A DNA stretch of 64,000 nucleotides, from the NCBI GenBank assembly GCA_019055375.1, contig JAHQIW010000210.1, positions 62,001 through 126,000 of the forward strand, written 5' to 3'. Position numbers and translations under genes: made by a program. Below, piece by piece: positions 1 to 12,337 of this stretch (its first letter is position 1; each line of letters starts with the position of its first letter). This DNA is from Parelaphostrongylus tenuis. Taxonomy: Eukaryota > Nematoda > Chromadorea > Rhabditida > Metastrongylidae. The notes below the pieces were generated by a model that was not told the origin of the DNA, did no database searches, and was given only the letters and a program-made list of their open reading frames with translations.

Positions 1-2216
1 TTTTGTAGGGCAAAATTAATATTGCGTTTCGCACTCGAAAATATGTGCACCAAAAACATTCGGGTGAGTAAAGGAAATTATGATGTATCAGAATATGAAA
101 AAATCTGAAAATTTTTTTGAATGGAAAAAATTTTAGTTAAAAAACGAAAATGCGCTCATCGGGGTGGCAGTTAAAATCGCTGCACGCAACGCAATTCGAG
201 GGAGCGCAATCTTTCATTAATTCTCTAAGAAATTCTTCCACGCTTCTCGAATGAAGATTTAGAGGAAAACTTATATCTCTTTTGTGCTCTTACTGCGCTC
301 TGTAGAGACCTGTTCAAAGCGTTATAGCTTTAGCAAGTAAAATCTCAGCAAATGATTGATTGCTAAGAGTCTAACGAAGATTCATTTAGAGACCTTAACC
401 AAGCGAACAAAGCAAGCTGAGTGTAAAACAACTTTTATTTTAATTGTTACAACGCATCAATAAGGCCCTTTTACAAACCAGACACAGTGTTGGAATTATC
501 GAATTTGTTTTTTTTTTGAATAATTATCGGATTTCTAGGGGAGAGGTCTGCTCTGAGGAAGAGCGAAACAAAAATAACTGTGTAATTCAGAACACGTCCC
601 ATCCCAAGTGGCTAATGCTTCTTGTGGGAAGAATTGCTCGCCAATCCATAAGTGGCATACTCCCACGTAGAGCATAACATTACTCGTACTTGGGTTTCTA
701 AATGGAGTAGTCAAACTCGTTCTCGGCTCAGGTGGGTTACACATGAAAGATGGATCACCTCCATTAAGCTTTGAAATTCTTCAGTGCGAATAGATTTAAA
801 AGACTAGAACTTATTCAAAATGAAGCAAAAGATTCCCAATACTTCGCATGTTTTCTCTATCCTACTTACTCCGAAAGATAGAAAACCTTCCCCATTAATC
901 TCTAAGCATGGCAAACATCTAACAAGGCTGTTACACAAAATTTCAACACTAAAGATTGTGAAACTACTTCAGTTAACTGATTAAATATTGAGAGCTAGTT
1001 TGAATATTCTCTGCTTTCATTGTCATCATGATAGAGGGATTCATTCCACGAGAAGTATTTAATATATGCATGAGACCATATTCATAACAATAATAATAAT
1101 GTATTATGAAATTTCTATCAAAATGGAAGATCAACCAATAATCCTTTTTTCTAAGCACTTACCCTAGCAATACTCGATAGAAGAGAAGGAGGGAGAGTTT
1201 TCACACCAGTCCCAGAAATTATCCAGACTGTAAAACACTGATTTTCTTGTAACCGTGATCGGAGAAAATATCCGTTCAGTCTTAGGGCATGCAGCCGTTT
1301 TTTTAAGATAAGAAAAAGAACAGTCACGAAAATTTATTCAATAGACACTACAATTTTAGACAGAATAAGTGATAAAAATTTTGCCAAAAAATCATTAAAT
1401 AATCAAAAATAGTACTAATCTATCATTCTATTGTTTATTCGTTCATCAGCTTCGCAGGAGTGTTTGAGAATTTTTTAACTCCTTTGAAAAGTAAATGGAT
1501 AATTTGTAAAAAACATGTATGCCATGCTTAATTATTCCTGATTAATTATTCTATAGAATCTTTCTGGCATTGTGATACGATTATTCCTTATCAATTATTC
1601 TATAGAATCTTGCTGACATTGTGATAATGAAATTCAATTGTGAATAAAAATGAGAAATGAAGAAACATACTCACTAACGGCCGATTGTAATTAGTTTTCT
1701 GATAATATCAAATTTGAAAACACATTTGCGAAGTAAGGCAAATCTTTAGTGGCTTCCAAATTAAGTCAAATAAGGTGATAAAAAGTCTGACCTAAAGACG
1801 GTGACATTCTCAAAAGCGGCTGGTGAGATGTAGAGAAGGTTATGACAGTTACTGAACGTCACTGAATGAAGACGTGGAAGCCGTGAAAACGCACCAGCTT
1901 CAACTACATGGACTTCACTCGACGACAGATCCAGCATCTTAATAGCATTTGATTTGTTATGGTATCTTTTTGATAAATTTTTTACTTCAAAAGGTTGTTA
2001 CAATGGAGAAAAACCTGCAAATACTATAACCAACTGTGACGCATTTTGTAGTTTTCCAAATACACAAGCGCATTTTTGAGATTCTCTTCTTTCGCTATTG
2101 AACGTCCTCCTTGGTTTGTTATCTTCATGCCTTTCGTGAGCATGCGCATTGATGTCAAAATGAACACTGGTGACATTTTGGACCATGCATCCTGATTTCA
2201 ATGCAAACGGTTTCTA
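1..2216. other. Intergenic, no gene seen
   Basis: I see no convincing coding exon here. The open frames are short and lack family signatures. Around 155-200 there is a GC-richer motif (ggcagttaaaatcgctgcac) that recurs near 8928-8955 and inverted near 51222-51255, so it belongs to a dispersed repeat. At about 1525-1632 a block of roughly 50 bases containing attattctatagaatct occurs twice in tandem with few differences. Confidence 0.5.
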
Positions 2217-2790
2217 TACTAGGTTGAGGAAAGAGTCCTAAACATCCGCGAAAAATTCAAATTTCATGCTTGTTTCTTACAGTACCGGTTGACGGAACAT
2301 CGTGGAATGTCTTAGGAATATTTACTTGCAGCTGGACCCGAGTCTAACATGCGTTGAAGAAAAAATAACCGACAGTGATTCGTTGAAAGCATGCGCTGTT
2401 TCCAGCAAGACAGAGCCAAATCTTACACCGCTAAGAAGACTAAGGAAAAGCTTGATGAATCGGAGGGAATTGAGGTCTTGCCGCACCCAGCCTACAGTCC
2501 AGATGGTGTGCCGTCCGATTATGGTCTCGTTTCCGCTCCATGGACTATCTCCTGCGTGGACGCTGATTCGCGACATTTGATCAAGTCGAAGTGACATGTC
2601 AGGCCTTTTTTTCTCTTGATTCAAAGCCCAAGGAATGGTACTTTGATCAAAACCGGGAGCTTGCAATTCGTTGGCTGAAGATCGTCGGGATGATAATCGT
2701 TTTTTTCAAGAACAGTTATTGTTACTCTCAGATGAATTTATGTATAAACTTTGGATTTTCAGCGAGTATTAAGGAACCCTCGACATAAAT
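2217..2790 (+). mobile_element. Internally deleted mariner-like transposon
   Basis: A DNA transposon remnant. The left end (from about 2219) and the right end (to about 2790) are inverted relative to each other over roughly 45 bases, around the core taaacatccgcgaaaaattc on the left and its diverged complement on the right. Between them, around 2391-2560, one frame reads a mariner transposase segment (QQDRAKSYTAKKTKEKLDES, then EVLPHPAYSPDGVPSDY), which is the C-terminal catalytic region. Mariner transposases are usually near 345 residues; under 100 are left, and the frame breaks after the motif. The DNA-binding half and the first two catalytic acidic blocks are missing, so it cannot be autonomous. 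A copy of the same family, also about 575 bases, lies at 57437-58013. Confidence 0.8.
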
Positions 2791-2935
2791 CTCTATTTTA
2801 CTGCACAGATTTTTTTGCATACTTTTTTTGATTGATAATTTTCTTTGTTGATTGAGCCTGTAGCACGAAAATGTCGATAACAATTTTAATCAGCTAACTT
2901 TTGACGGTGATTGTTTTGAAATGAAAAGAACGCAT

Positions 2936-3240
2936 GTGGCGCCTTTGCGTTGCCCACGAAGTCAATGTTGATAGCGCGCTCATGGCTCACCGAGCCATCC
3001 GTCCCTCCGGGGCCGGTAAATTGTTACCAGACTGGTCTGAGATTTGTCTGGGAGGGTAAACAACACTGACTCAATTCAGCGGGAGGCCACCGCGAGTCGT
3101 TGTAAAGGTCAGATATGCATTCAATCACCTCAAAACGAGGTTAAAAATTGAAGACGAATGCATGGCGCATTCCTCAGAAATTGATCATCACCGAGAGCTT
3201 CAACCTTTTATCCTTTTGACGTTATCGCGTTTCGTCTTCT
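2936..3240 (+). repeat. tRNA-derived SINE, family S1
   Basis: One of several copies of a roughly 300-base repeat that I call S1. Shared blocks are ccaccgcgagtcgttgtaaa, aggtcagatatgcattcaat and the end block cttcaaccttttatcctttt. Better copies (15290-15622, 34240-34535, on the other strand) have a tRNA-like head with A-box and B-box-like sequences, so the family is probably transcribed by RNA polymerase III and moved by a LINE. This copy is worn in the head. Confidence 0.6.
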
Positions 3241-4164
3241 CCAGAGCAGATGATGAATGTGGGCAATCCACAAAAGTCATCACTTCTGAAGATGACAAAA
3301 CGCGTCGAAACGTTAGCCGAGTGAATTTGCTTTAATAGCTTGATGTTACAGACTCAAAGAGGAAAGAATATATGTGATCGATTAGTAATGCAGAAATTGA
3401 AGGAAGTCAGTTTTAAAATCGACAGTATGTTGAATACAGATATTATACTGAGGCTGGTTCGTGAATAAATAATCTCAATGCCTAACACCGGCGATAAGAC
3501 GTTTTCGGACATTGGAGCGTAAGGATGGATAGAAAAGTCTAAAATAGGCACCTGAAATACATTTAAAATATCGTACGTCATGTAGAAAACTACCGGCAGC
3601 ATAATTATATAGTGGACGATTATTTTTCGTCACACAAAAGAGTCAAATCATTTGTAAGAGGCGTTCAAGAACATGGATGCGTTCACAGAGGAGTATGGCC
3701 GATACGCTGAAGTTGAAGAGGAGCGGACAGTCCGCAAAAAACCGAGTGATAGAACGATGACTTCAAGAAGTCCGTGGATTTTTGTAGGATTCAAGTAACG
3801 TTTACCTTTATTTCTATGAGCATTTCGATCGTGCCCAGTGACACTCAGCTCAAATGCCTGCCACGCGAAATTGGTGGCGACCTTGAAAGCGATAAAATCC
3901 TGTTAACTCACTCAAAACAAGGATTTGAATTTGACATCAGCCTTCTGCAAATTGTGAGATTCTGCATATCTGATAATCATTTTTGGGCGAACATATCATG
4001 TGGACTTTTATGGGCAACTTATAGAGGCCTATACAAGTGTTGCGACCTTGACAGCCTCGCCAGTTGAGCGGTACGCTTCGTCTTTAGCCATTCCTCACGA
4101 GGTCCCCTACATCCCCCTATATAGAGTGGCCGACGACGTACGATTTATACGTGCCGTTAAATGA

Positions 4165-5475
4165 AATAAGTCACTAGAATGGTAGTGTTTTACATTCGAT
4201 TGCTTTTGGCTGGTATTTATGAAATTTTATACCGTTCACTTTCACGAGAGTACAAGCAACCACTCTGTCTCACTTTCATCGATCTGAAGAAAGCCTTCGT
4301 TTCAGTGGAAAGAGAAGCGGTTATAGAGGCTCTGGACAACCAGGTCGTCCCTATTTGGTACATAATGATCCTTTGTGAGCTTTATAAAGATTTCACGACC
4401 AAAATATCTCCATTCTGCAACAATATCACCATTGACGTAAGAAGAGGGGTTCGACAAGGCGATGCAATTTCGCCAAAACTATTCACTGCCACCCTGCAAA
4501 ACGTCATGCGAAAATTAGAATGGGACGATATGGGAGTGAAAATTGACGGTCGACAATTAAACCATCTTCGCTTTGCTGACGATATCGTTCTCGTAACACC
4601 AAACATCAGCCAAGCGGAACGAATGTTGACCGATTTCGATAACGCCTGTGGAAAGATTGGTCTTCAACTAAATCTATCGAAAACAATGTTCATGAGGAGC
4701 GGATGTGTTTCGATTGCCCCATTCACGCTCAAACGGAGCGAAAATTACCGAATGCTCCAGTCAGGTTTATCTAAGTCGTGAAATTAACATGATGAACGAC
4801 CTAGCTCCAGAGTTGAGCAGGAGGAATCGAGCGGCTTGGGGAACGTTCAAGAGCATCGAAGATGTAGTGAAGAGGACAAAGAACATCCGACTCCGTGCCC
4901 ACCTTTTCGACTCGACAATTATCCCTGCCCTAGTGTATGTAGCAGAAACCTGGTCGCTATGTAAGCAGGATGAAAGATCACTTGGCGTTATCGAACGCTC
5001 AGTCGAAAGGTCGATGCTAGGAGTAGTCCGTATCTCGCAATTGAAAGAAAGGATTCGAAGTTCCAACCTACGTCAACGATCGAAAATCAGAGACGCCGTT
5101 CTACACGCCAGGATATTGAAAATAAGGTGGGCCGGACACGTTATGCGCTTCAACGACAACCGATGGACGAGAGCCGTTACCGGCTGGATTCCTCGGGACA
5201 TCAAGCGCACTACAGGACGATCACCGACCCGTTGGTCCGAGTTCTTCACAAAAGCTATAGAAGAAAGTTATGATTCTCAGCGAGTCCCTAGAGCGAGAAG
5301 GACCCACTGGGCTACTCTTGCACACGATAGGGAAAAATGGAAGAGTTGCTGGTACCCGCTCGAGTCACTCGACCATCAACGGGACGACAGGTGATACCGT
5401 TCATTACGAGTTTTTCTTGAGACCACGCTCAAAATTCAAAATATCTGATGATTATTTCGGAGCAAATGTAGTCAA
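4165..5475. repeat. Foldback-family element split by an RTE insertion
   Basis: The left piece (4165-4228) contains cattcgattgcttttggctg and the right piece (about 5404-5475) contains gagaccacgctcaaaattc. In the copy at 16297-16800 these two blocks lie next to each other (around 16570-16650), so here one element has been opened by the RTE fragment between them. Both blocks also occur in the insertion at 31358-31974. Confidence 0.55.
4239..5403 (+). mobile_element. 5'-truncated RTE-clade LINE, reverse transcriptase half
   Basis: A non-LTR retrotransposon fragment holding the second half of an RTE polyprotein. It begins in the fingers/palm region (SREYKQPLCLTFIDLKKAF), continues through GVRQGDAISPKLF and the catalytic RFADDIVL box (about 4570-4590), then the C-terminal region (KIRWAGHVMRFNDNRWTRAV, DIKRTTGRSPTRWSEFF), and stops just before the 3' tail acaggtgatac. 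The frame breaks once, in the AAA run near 4729; removing one A restores it. The endonuclease half is absent, as expected for target-primed reverse transcription that stopped early. The 10-base duplication ataccgttca lies at 4229-4238 and 5394-5403, the right copy partly overlapping the tail. Confidence 0.85.
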
Positions 5476-5577
5476 CTTGAAAATTAGGAGCGATTATAAT
5501 CAATTTAGTTATCTGAGAACATTTTTGGGTGACTTGTGAGCAATAACAGCATCAACAACAACAGCACACAGCAACAA

Positions 5578-5579
5578 CA

Positions 5580-5616
<37 letters not shown>

Positions 5617-5664
5617 ACACACACACACACACACCACACACACACACACCACACACACACACTA

Positions 5665-5723
<59 letters not shown>

Positions 5724-5742
5724 ACACACACACACACACATG
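5578..5742. repeat. (CA)n microsatellite
   Basis: About 165 bases of nearly pure CA/AC dinucleotides broken by occasional cc or ct. The long CV- or HT-rich reading frames across it are artefacts of the repeat. It lies just 3' of the last confident exon of the minus-strand leucine-rich-repeat gene, probably in an intron or downstream sequence. Confidence 0.95.
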
Positions 5743-5826
5743 CAGATCACTAGACCTTTGATAAACTGTTCTCAGCTCTTTGAGAGTTTCGTATATTATA
5801 TAGTGGAAATGAATCAAAATTATTAC

Positions 5827-8800
5827 CTGAAGACTGCTCAGTTTCGCTTGACCTTCACCAATCGATTTGATAGGATTTCTACCAAGCAGTAATGATCTTA
5901 AACCTTCCATACTTTGTAATTCCATTCCAGGCAGATGAGTGAGATTATTGGAACTAAGATCGAGCACTTCAAGCTAAACTGTCGTAATTACGACGCAAAA
6001 TTGGTTATAAGGTTTTGATCTTAACAAATTAATGTCAGATCTTAGTAGACGAAATAGTGAAGAAAGAGAAATTGAAAGAAAATTTATAATGAGATAGAAG
6101 GAATTTACCGTAAGCATTGGCGTGATAGAATCACATTCGACACTGCGTATACTATTTCGGCTCACATTCAAATATCGTAATGATGTTGCAGTGGCAAAAT
6201 CACTCATCTGAAAGAAAGCAAAAGAAAGCATTAGTTAGTGGAAGAGCAAGTGATAATGTCCTTACAAAGAAATCAAAGTGATGTATTTCATTTCGGGAAC
6301 CTCAATCATTCGAGAAAAGGCAGAAGAACAGAGAAGAAAATTCAAATAAGCACAGTACGGAATAACGATGATAAAAAGAGAGTGAGAGAAAGAGGTCCCT
6401 GAGAAGAGATTAAGATAGGATGAGCTCTTGATAGAATACGATGTGTTCTGATAATCAAGAAAGCACAATCTTATCGCGGTACTTATTGGTCATAAGGGGA
6501 CAAATGAAAAATCGACCTCATTAGATGGACAGCATTTTTAATAGGAATGTTAGTAATCATTCGAAAGCTGAAGTTTCTGGCTACGGCTCCACGTCCTCCG
6601 ATTTTTCAAAACACCCTTTTATGACGCTGTGAAATCGAAATTAGAACTAGCCTCAGACGCGCGTATTTCTCGTCGCGCAGAGTTTTTTTCTTTGGGCTAT
6701 CAGTAATTTCTCAGTTTTTGAGTGGTTACTACACTCCTAGGAAAGTTTCTGTTCAGTGAATGAAGGCGGTTTTACATTCGTCTCCTTATAACCAAATAGT
6801 ATCCTATCACAAATCTTTCCCCAAAATCAGTGTAAGAAAGAACGGGGGCCATAGCCGAATGGAAGTGATGCTTGCCGCGGCGCGGGTGGGGCCTAACCAC
6901 ACCTCCCAACAGTCTCCGGAGGTCAACAATTAACCCCTTCTGGAACGTCACATCCAGGTTATTCTCGACATTGAAAGAAGACGCGCTTAACCAGTATTCT
7001 ACGATGTTCATGATGAAGACGAAAAGTGATTGAATGCTAGAAGTACTGAGATCCACATAGAGAGAGGACGTGAAAAAACCACGTGTAGAGGAACGGGAGA
7101 AAGAGTTAAACTTCTTGTCGGATACGATTCTGTTCTCATAATAAGAAAAAGTGAATCTTACCATGAATCTTTCAAGATTATTACCGCTCAGATCAAGTTC
7201 TTGTAATTGCGGGATGTAACGGAGTGCATGCATACCCAGAACCTAAACATTTTAAGCACATTGAATGCGTTATAATGCACTCTTTTCAATTAAAAAATCA
7301 GAACTGCTAACCTGAATATTATTATCATTTAGACGAATAGAACGTAGTCGAGGCATCCTCAGTGAATCATATCCGATAAACGAAATTCTGTTATGACCAA
7401 GATACAGTTCTTCCACTTTTGGAAACGCTATGAATAGCCCGCGATCAACACGCTAAAATCATTTATTCTCTGCCGAAAGATAAGTGATGGATAAAAAAAT
7501 GCAATCAGAAGCTACTGAATTCAGATATACCGTGAAGTCGTTGTATTCAAGGATAAGTTTCTTCACAGACGGAAATACGGTGAGTGTGTTCAACCAATGA
7601 CCATCATTAAGACTGTTGTTGCTTAAGTCAAGGAGCCTAAAATTTCTTTCTTCCTTTCACAACCATAAGCGCTTCTTTGCGCAGTTTTTATTCCTATATA
7701 ATTATGAGCCGAAATAGCGCTTGAGAAAAGTTTTTATAATTTTTTCGGAATCAGAGAATTTGTTCCCTGGGAAATAAGTTTTTAGCTAGAGCAATTTATT
7801 TATTGTCCGTTTATACTCTCTGTTCTTGAAACATAAGCAATTTCGAATGATAAAGTGGATATGAATTAACCCAAAGATTTGTTAGCCCAAGTGTTTAGAT
7901 CTTCGACAACTTGGAAGTACTCTTCGAAACATGAAAGTAACTCTCTAAGAAGACTAACTCTAAATTGTTGAGTAAGGGCCAAAAGTTCGGAGAAATTGAA
8001 GGAGTGTTGTGGATTGATAGCTCCTTCAAGGCACTCCATTCGGCTAACGATAGTTGAGAGCTGACTATCGACAACTCCGCAGCAGTGAGTGACAGACACG
8101 ATATTGAATCTCCTAAAATTTGATACTTTCAAGTTCTTTTGTTGAGTTTTCTGATCACGCGCCCTAACGAAAAAGCAACACTCAAGCTCAAAGTTCCGGT
8201 AACAAATCTCGCTAATTGTTAGAATTTTGGGTAACCTCGCTTTTAGAGGTGGCATGCAGCACAGACGATGCTCAATGAACTCAATGAAGTGAAAAAAGAT
8301 AGAGCGACACATAATAGTAGGAAGACCCAATTCAATATAAACCAATATTGTTATGGTGGATGAATTGAAGTGAACGATTCTTTGGTCGCAGAAAGCCTTG
8401 TACGTTCACCGTGGGCATTTATTGAACACGAAGAACAGCATGAAGAAGAATTTAAACAGGAAAAGGGAAACAGCTGGGCCTTGTTCGGGCCACTAAACCT
8501 TTCGCGAAAAGGGGATCTCAACAAATGCACGACCAACTGCAGACCTATATTGCTGGAAAGATTTTGTCTCCAGGCATTCAATGATTCGATGGCTTAAATC
8601 TCTACAATCTCGGTACTATGCCATTTATAATACACTACGGCAACGGAAATAATAGTACGTTTCGCACTCCCTGCTCATTTTTTGCCGGCTGGGGTCTGTG
8701 GGTCGCTGTTTGTCAAACGTTTCGTAGTATGTTCTTCCACATCATAAATCGCGAAAATTCTGACAACAAGCTTCGTTCAAAGAAAAGTCTTCATAGAGGC

Positions 8801-10249
8801 TCTAGGAGACGGAAAAAATTACATTTTCATTAGGAGTAGTTAGAGCGCTGTCAAATGTCATGGGGGGCTTATTGAGCAAATGAAAATAGGTCAAAACAGC
8901 AATAGAAGAACATTCCGAGGCGGCAGTTGAGATCGCAGCGCGCAGCGCGATTTTCGTTATATTTTAAATTATTTTCTCCTTTTCAAAAGAGGTTCCAAAA
9001 CTTTCTAATGTTTTGATAAAATCAGCATTTTTTACAGCAGCATATGCATGTGTACCGCGGATTAAGGAATGTTAAATTTTTCAACTTACAGCGCTGTACA
9101 AAACCCTTTTAAGATAAACCCAGTTTCAAATTCATTGTTTGAGTTATCGAACAAGTATTAAACCTCCGTTGAATAGCCAGACGAGCTATAAATGCATGCC
9201 GAGGTGAAATGCATTCTTATTTTCACTGCTAGAGCGCTTTAAAAAAGAGTTCACCAGACCAAGTGCAGTATTGAAATCGCTAAGTTTAGTCGATGGATTT
9301 AATTGAAGGACTAAAGGATAAAACAGGAAAAGTCTCGTTCTGGAATGGTTGATAAAGCCGCTCACCCGAAGGGAAAATTTGCGCTCACGTTTTCGCATCA
9401 ACAATTTTTGCGAGGATCTGTTATGCAGCACAGACGTGAGCTGATACTTCAACCACGTCAAGAATGCTGAACACAACTCAAAAAACTTTGAATAGTGTCT
9501 TCCGGAATTTAGGTGGCACCCAAAACGTCTAGCCGGCTTACGCAGTTTAAGTCTTCAAAATCCTATCCAGTTTTGAGATGTAAAAGGATTACATCGATAG
9601 CGAAGCACAGATGGGCTGGTCACACAGCAAAAAAGCAGACAACGGATGAACGAACAGAACTGTATACACGACTCAACAAGCACGCAAGCGTTCCCAAGAA
9701 CGACCACCTCCACGTTGGACGAAAGTGTTCGTAACCATAATTAGTCAGCTGTCTCACAGCGCCTATATATTACAGATCACGGTATGAAAATCTCACTAAT
9801 CTCCACTCTCAAATCAAATCACTGTCATGAGCCTCTATTGAGACAAAAAAATGAATGGAAAATGTGCTAAGGGTTGCAGAACCTCTGAAGACTGGCTATT
9901 CAGGTAGAAGTAGGCCATGCGCTTTACATAGGTTATTGCTTAGGAACGCGTTTTTGACTAACGTTGCCCTCTAGTAAATTCCACAGAGACTTCCCCGTGC
10001 AGAGGTTTCGTGGCTAGAAAATACAGCAAATAGAAATAATTCAGATACATCCAATAAAATTTTGATAAAACAAACTATATATTTCTACGGTGAGTGATCA
10101 AAATCATAGAATGATTCAAACCTCTATGAATGAATCAGTTGATCTGGAACATATTAACCGTAGAAAATCACTTTACCTTTGCAAGTACACCGTTGTGGGC
10201 ACGAGGCGAATGAGACATCAAGAATAAACACAACTATAATCCACGGCAT
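5827..10249 (-). CDS. Leucine-rich-repeat extracellular protein, multi-exon
   Basis: Exons read right to left: 10249-10177, 8239-8169, 8112-7959, 7636-7531, 7452-7312, 7242-7162, 6207-6109 and 5973-5827. Exon 1 encodes a signal peptide (MPWIIVVFILDVSFA) followed by SCPQRCTCK, the cysteine pattern of an LRR N-terminal cap. Later exons read successive repeats: LLDLSNNSLNDG, VEELYLGHNRISFIG, LQELDLSGNNLERFM, LRYLNVSRNSIRSVE and LEVLDLSSNNLTHLPG. From exon 3 on, every junction is in phase; exon 2 to exon 3 is off by one base at a T run (about 8169-8175), perhaps a sequence error. The 3' end is not found: the last exon ends in a good donor and the next 1.6 kb is CA repeat and RTE. The product is probably secreted or membrane-anchored and protein-binding. 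The exact ortholog is unknown, because many nematode proteins share this architecture. Confidence 0.75.
6492..6770. repeat. Single arm of a foldback element (family F2)
   Basis: Starts near aggggacaaatgaaaaatcg and contains gtaatcattcgaaagctgaa and cgcgcgtatttctcg. The same blocks occur in both arms of the foldback element at 49546-50405. Here only one arm is clear. It lies in an intron of the leucine-rich-repeat gene. Confidence 0.55.
6846..7100 (+). repeat. tRNA-derived SINE, family S2
   Basis: A tRNA-like head (catagccgaatggaagtgat, A-box-like, then a B-box-like region), followed by a body with cttaaccagtattctacgat and a tail containing ctagaagtactgagatcc. The same order is seen at 11252-11510 and in worn copies at 36795-37050, 18480-18655 and 44490-44660. 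It lies in the same intron of the leucine-rich-repeat gene as the foldback arm. Confidence 0.65.
8351..8960. other. Intron sequence with open frames, no recognised gene
   Basis: Both strands have an open frame of about 75 codons at 8351-8597, with no recognised motif. They overlap on opposite strands inside what I read as intron 1 of the leucine-rich-repeat gene, so I do not call either. At 8928-8955 ggcggcagttgagatcgcag belongs to the dispersed motif also seen near 165 and 51240. Confidence 0.4.
9540..9745 (+). mobile_element. LINE 3' coding fragment
   Basis: The frame reads KHRWAGHTAKKQTTDERTE and, further on in a shifted frame, RPPPRW. These match the region after the reverse transcriptase domain of RTE-like LINEs, where RWAGHVMR and RPPTRW motifs are usual. 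Only about 65 codons survive, with no catalytic box. It differs from the main RTE family here, so it may be a second lineage. Confidence 0.45.
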
Positions 10250-11251
10250 GAATGTGACGATGTACTTGTTAATATCAAAACAGGAACTGAAAGAGAAAGG
10301 TTTATCTCAAATTTTGAGTTATCAAGCAAACAAAACGAAAACAACTTCTAGCTGATTCAGTTAACACTACTTTAAAGACGAGAAATTGATAGAATAAATC
10401 AGATTTTTAAAACTTGTGATGAAAATGGAATTTCCCTCATCAAATTGCAATTAGACGTGTGACAATAATTTCCGCTTTTGTGACTACTAATGAGATGACC
10501 ATCAAATGTTTGAGAAATGATTACGTATGAACGAATGTTGACGTTAATCCCAGCAAGACGTCAGCGATCATCAACGAGATAACGATTTACATTTAACGTC
10601 ATGTGACACTTCACCGATTAAAAGTTCAAGCCACCAGGTAAGAAAATTTTTTAGTATATGATAAATGGAGAGAACCAGCACAAAATGACTATATCTATAG
10701 TAGTTTTTGCGAAAATTTTAGGGCTACGTTGTCAAAATGTAGAAACCAAATTGAGGTATTAGCTGACATAAAATACAGTTCCACAAAATATAACAGAAAC
10801 CAGCTACTATCTCGAATTATTTCATCGTCATAGGAAAAATTTTTAACAATTTTCATGTTAGCGAAGGCACCGACACAGTAGGCTGATTTGACCGATTTTA
10901 CTTCACTAAGTAGTCCGTCAGCCTTGTCTAATCCATCACTCTTAAGTAAAGAATATTTAAACACAAGTGACTGACAGGAACATACATGAGCACAATTATT
11001 CTGGCAATTGGATACATTTGAAGGATACCGTAGTGGTCATGGTAAAAAAAAACATGTAAATATATAGGAGTCGCCCAAAAGAAATGGATTCGTTCATTTC
11101 TGACCCTCGTTTACTTCATTGCTTTCGTCTTGAGATTTAGGACCTTTCTCATATAACTGCTTATGCACCGTTATTTTCACAGTATGGTATTGTACCCCAT
11201 ATAAATGAAAATAACGATTAAAAACATTTGCGACATCTTGAATACTCATAT

Positions 11252-11510
11252 AGGTGGACGCCGTAGCCAAGTGGTTGTGAAGCTCGTCATTACGTCGCGG
11301 GGCCAAACTCCACCTCCCATCACTCTCCTGCAGCCAACAACGAACGCCCCGTGGAACGCCATTGTCAGGCTATCCCTCAAATTGCAGAGGCATTGCAGAG
11401 ACACGTGCTCAACCAGTATTCTACGACGTCGAAGAAGAAGACAATGAAGAACTGAATTATAGAAGTACTGGGATTCGCACAGTGGAAGAAAAAACGCGGT
11501 GAAGACGGAT
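11252..11510 (+). repeat. tRNA-derived SINE, family S2 (best copy)
   Basis: The head gccgtagccaagtggttgtg resembles a tRNA D-arm/A-box, and cggggccaaactccacc resembles the T-arm/B-box. The body then has ctcaaccagtattctacgac and a short GAA-rich stretch. This order in several copies across the window makes it a SINE rather than a functional tRNA gene; it does not fold into a complete cloverleaf by eye. Confidence 0.65.
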
Positions 11511-12337
11511 CAAATAAATTAAATATAAAATGAAGTACGCATATTTGTTAAACTCTAGTCTAAAATTCTTCAGTAGTGTTTATTTTATGTTAAACAGATT
11601 GATAGAAAAAGAGCAGTTGACGTTTTGAGAGCGATAACTAACCGAGATGCATGATACGCGTCAGCCCTACTCAGGGCCATGTCTTGAATAAAGCACAGTA
11701 AAGAGCAGTATCAAAAACTTGCCTTATCGCAATATCATTTCCATGTATCAATTCCATATAAGAACCTTACTCATGCACTTTACGAACGAAGTCTATATCA
11801 AACGGCACAACAAGACCTTCCGAATTCACTATGCAATTCGAAATTCCGAACTCCGGTAAAGGCTATGGACGCGAACTAAAATAGATCACAGCAAAGACTC
11901 CCTTTTGCGAAAATTCCAAAGCCCTTCAAGCTCAAACTTGAAGTTATGAATCCACAGTGACATACAGTCGTCCAATATGATGCAGGAAAACTCTGGATAT
12001 GGACATGAGACAAACATTAATGTAAAATGCACAAAATACTTCATCAAAACTTGAAACTTTTGCTTAAGCAATTTTTCAATGGTGCAACTTTTATTGCCAG
12101 AGCTTAAGACTTAGGACACGTACCAAAAATAGAATTTTGTTAGTATTTAGTGTCAATGGTTGTAAAAAAGTGGATATGTAAACCACTACATCCACTGAAT
12201 GCACATCGGATGAGTTTCATCGAAACATTAGTTCCATATTATTTATTTCATTTATTATTTTATTATTATTTATTATTATTTCATTAGTTCCTTACGTGAG
12301 TGCGATGTAAGAGAAGCATGCAAAAGTAATGGCGGCT

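Noticed and set aside
5505..5967. Long open frames rich in CV or HT
   Set aside because: They are translations of the CA microsatellite at 5578-5742; only the LRR exon at 5827-5973 in this stretch is real.
8351..8597. Two overlapping frames of about 75 codons on opposite strands
   Set aside because: Mirror frames without motifs inside an intron; no evidence favours either.
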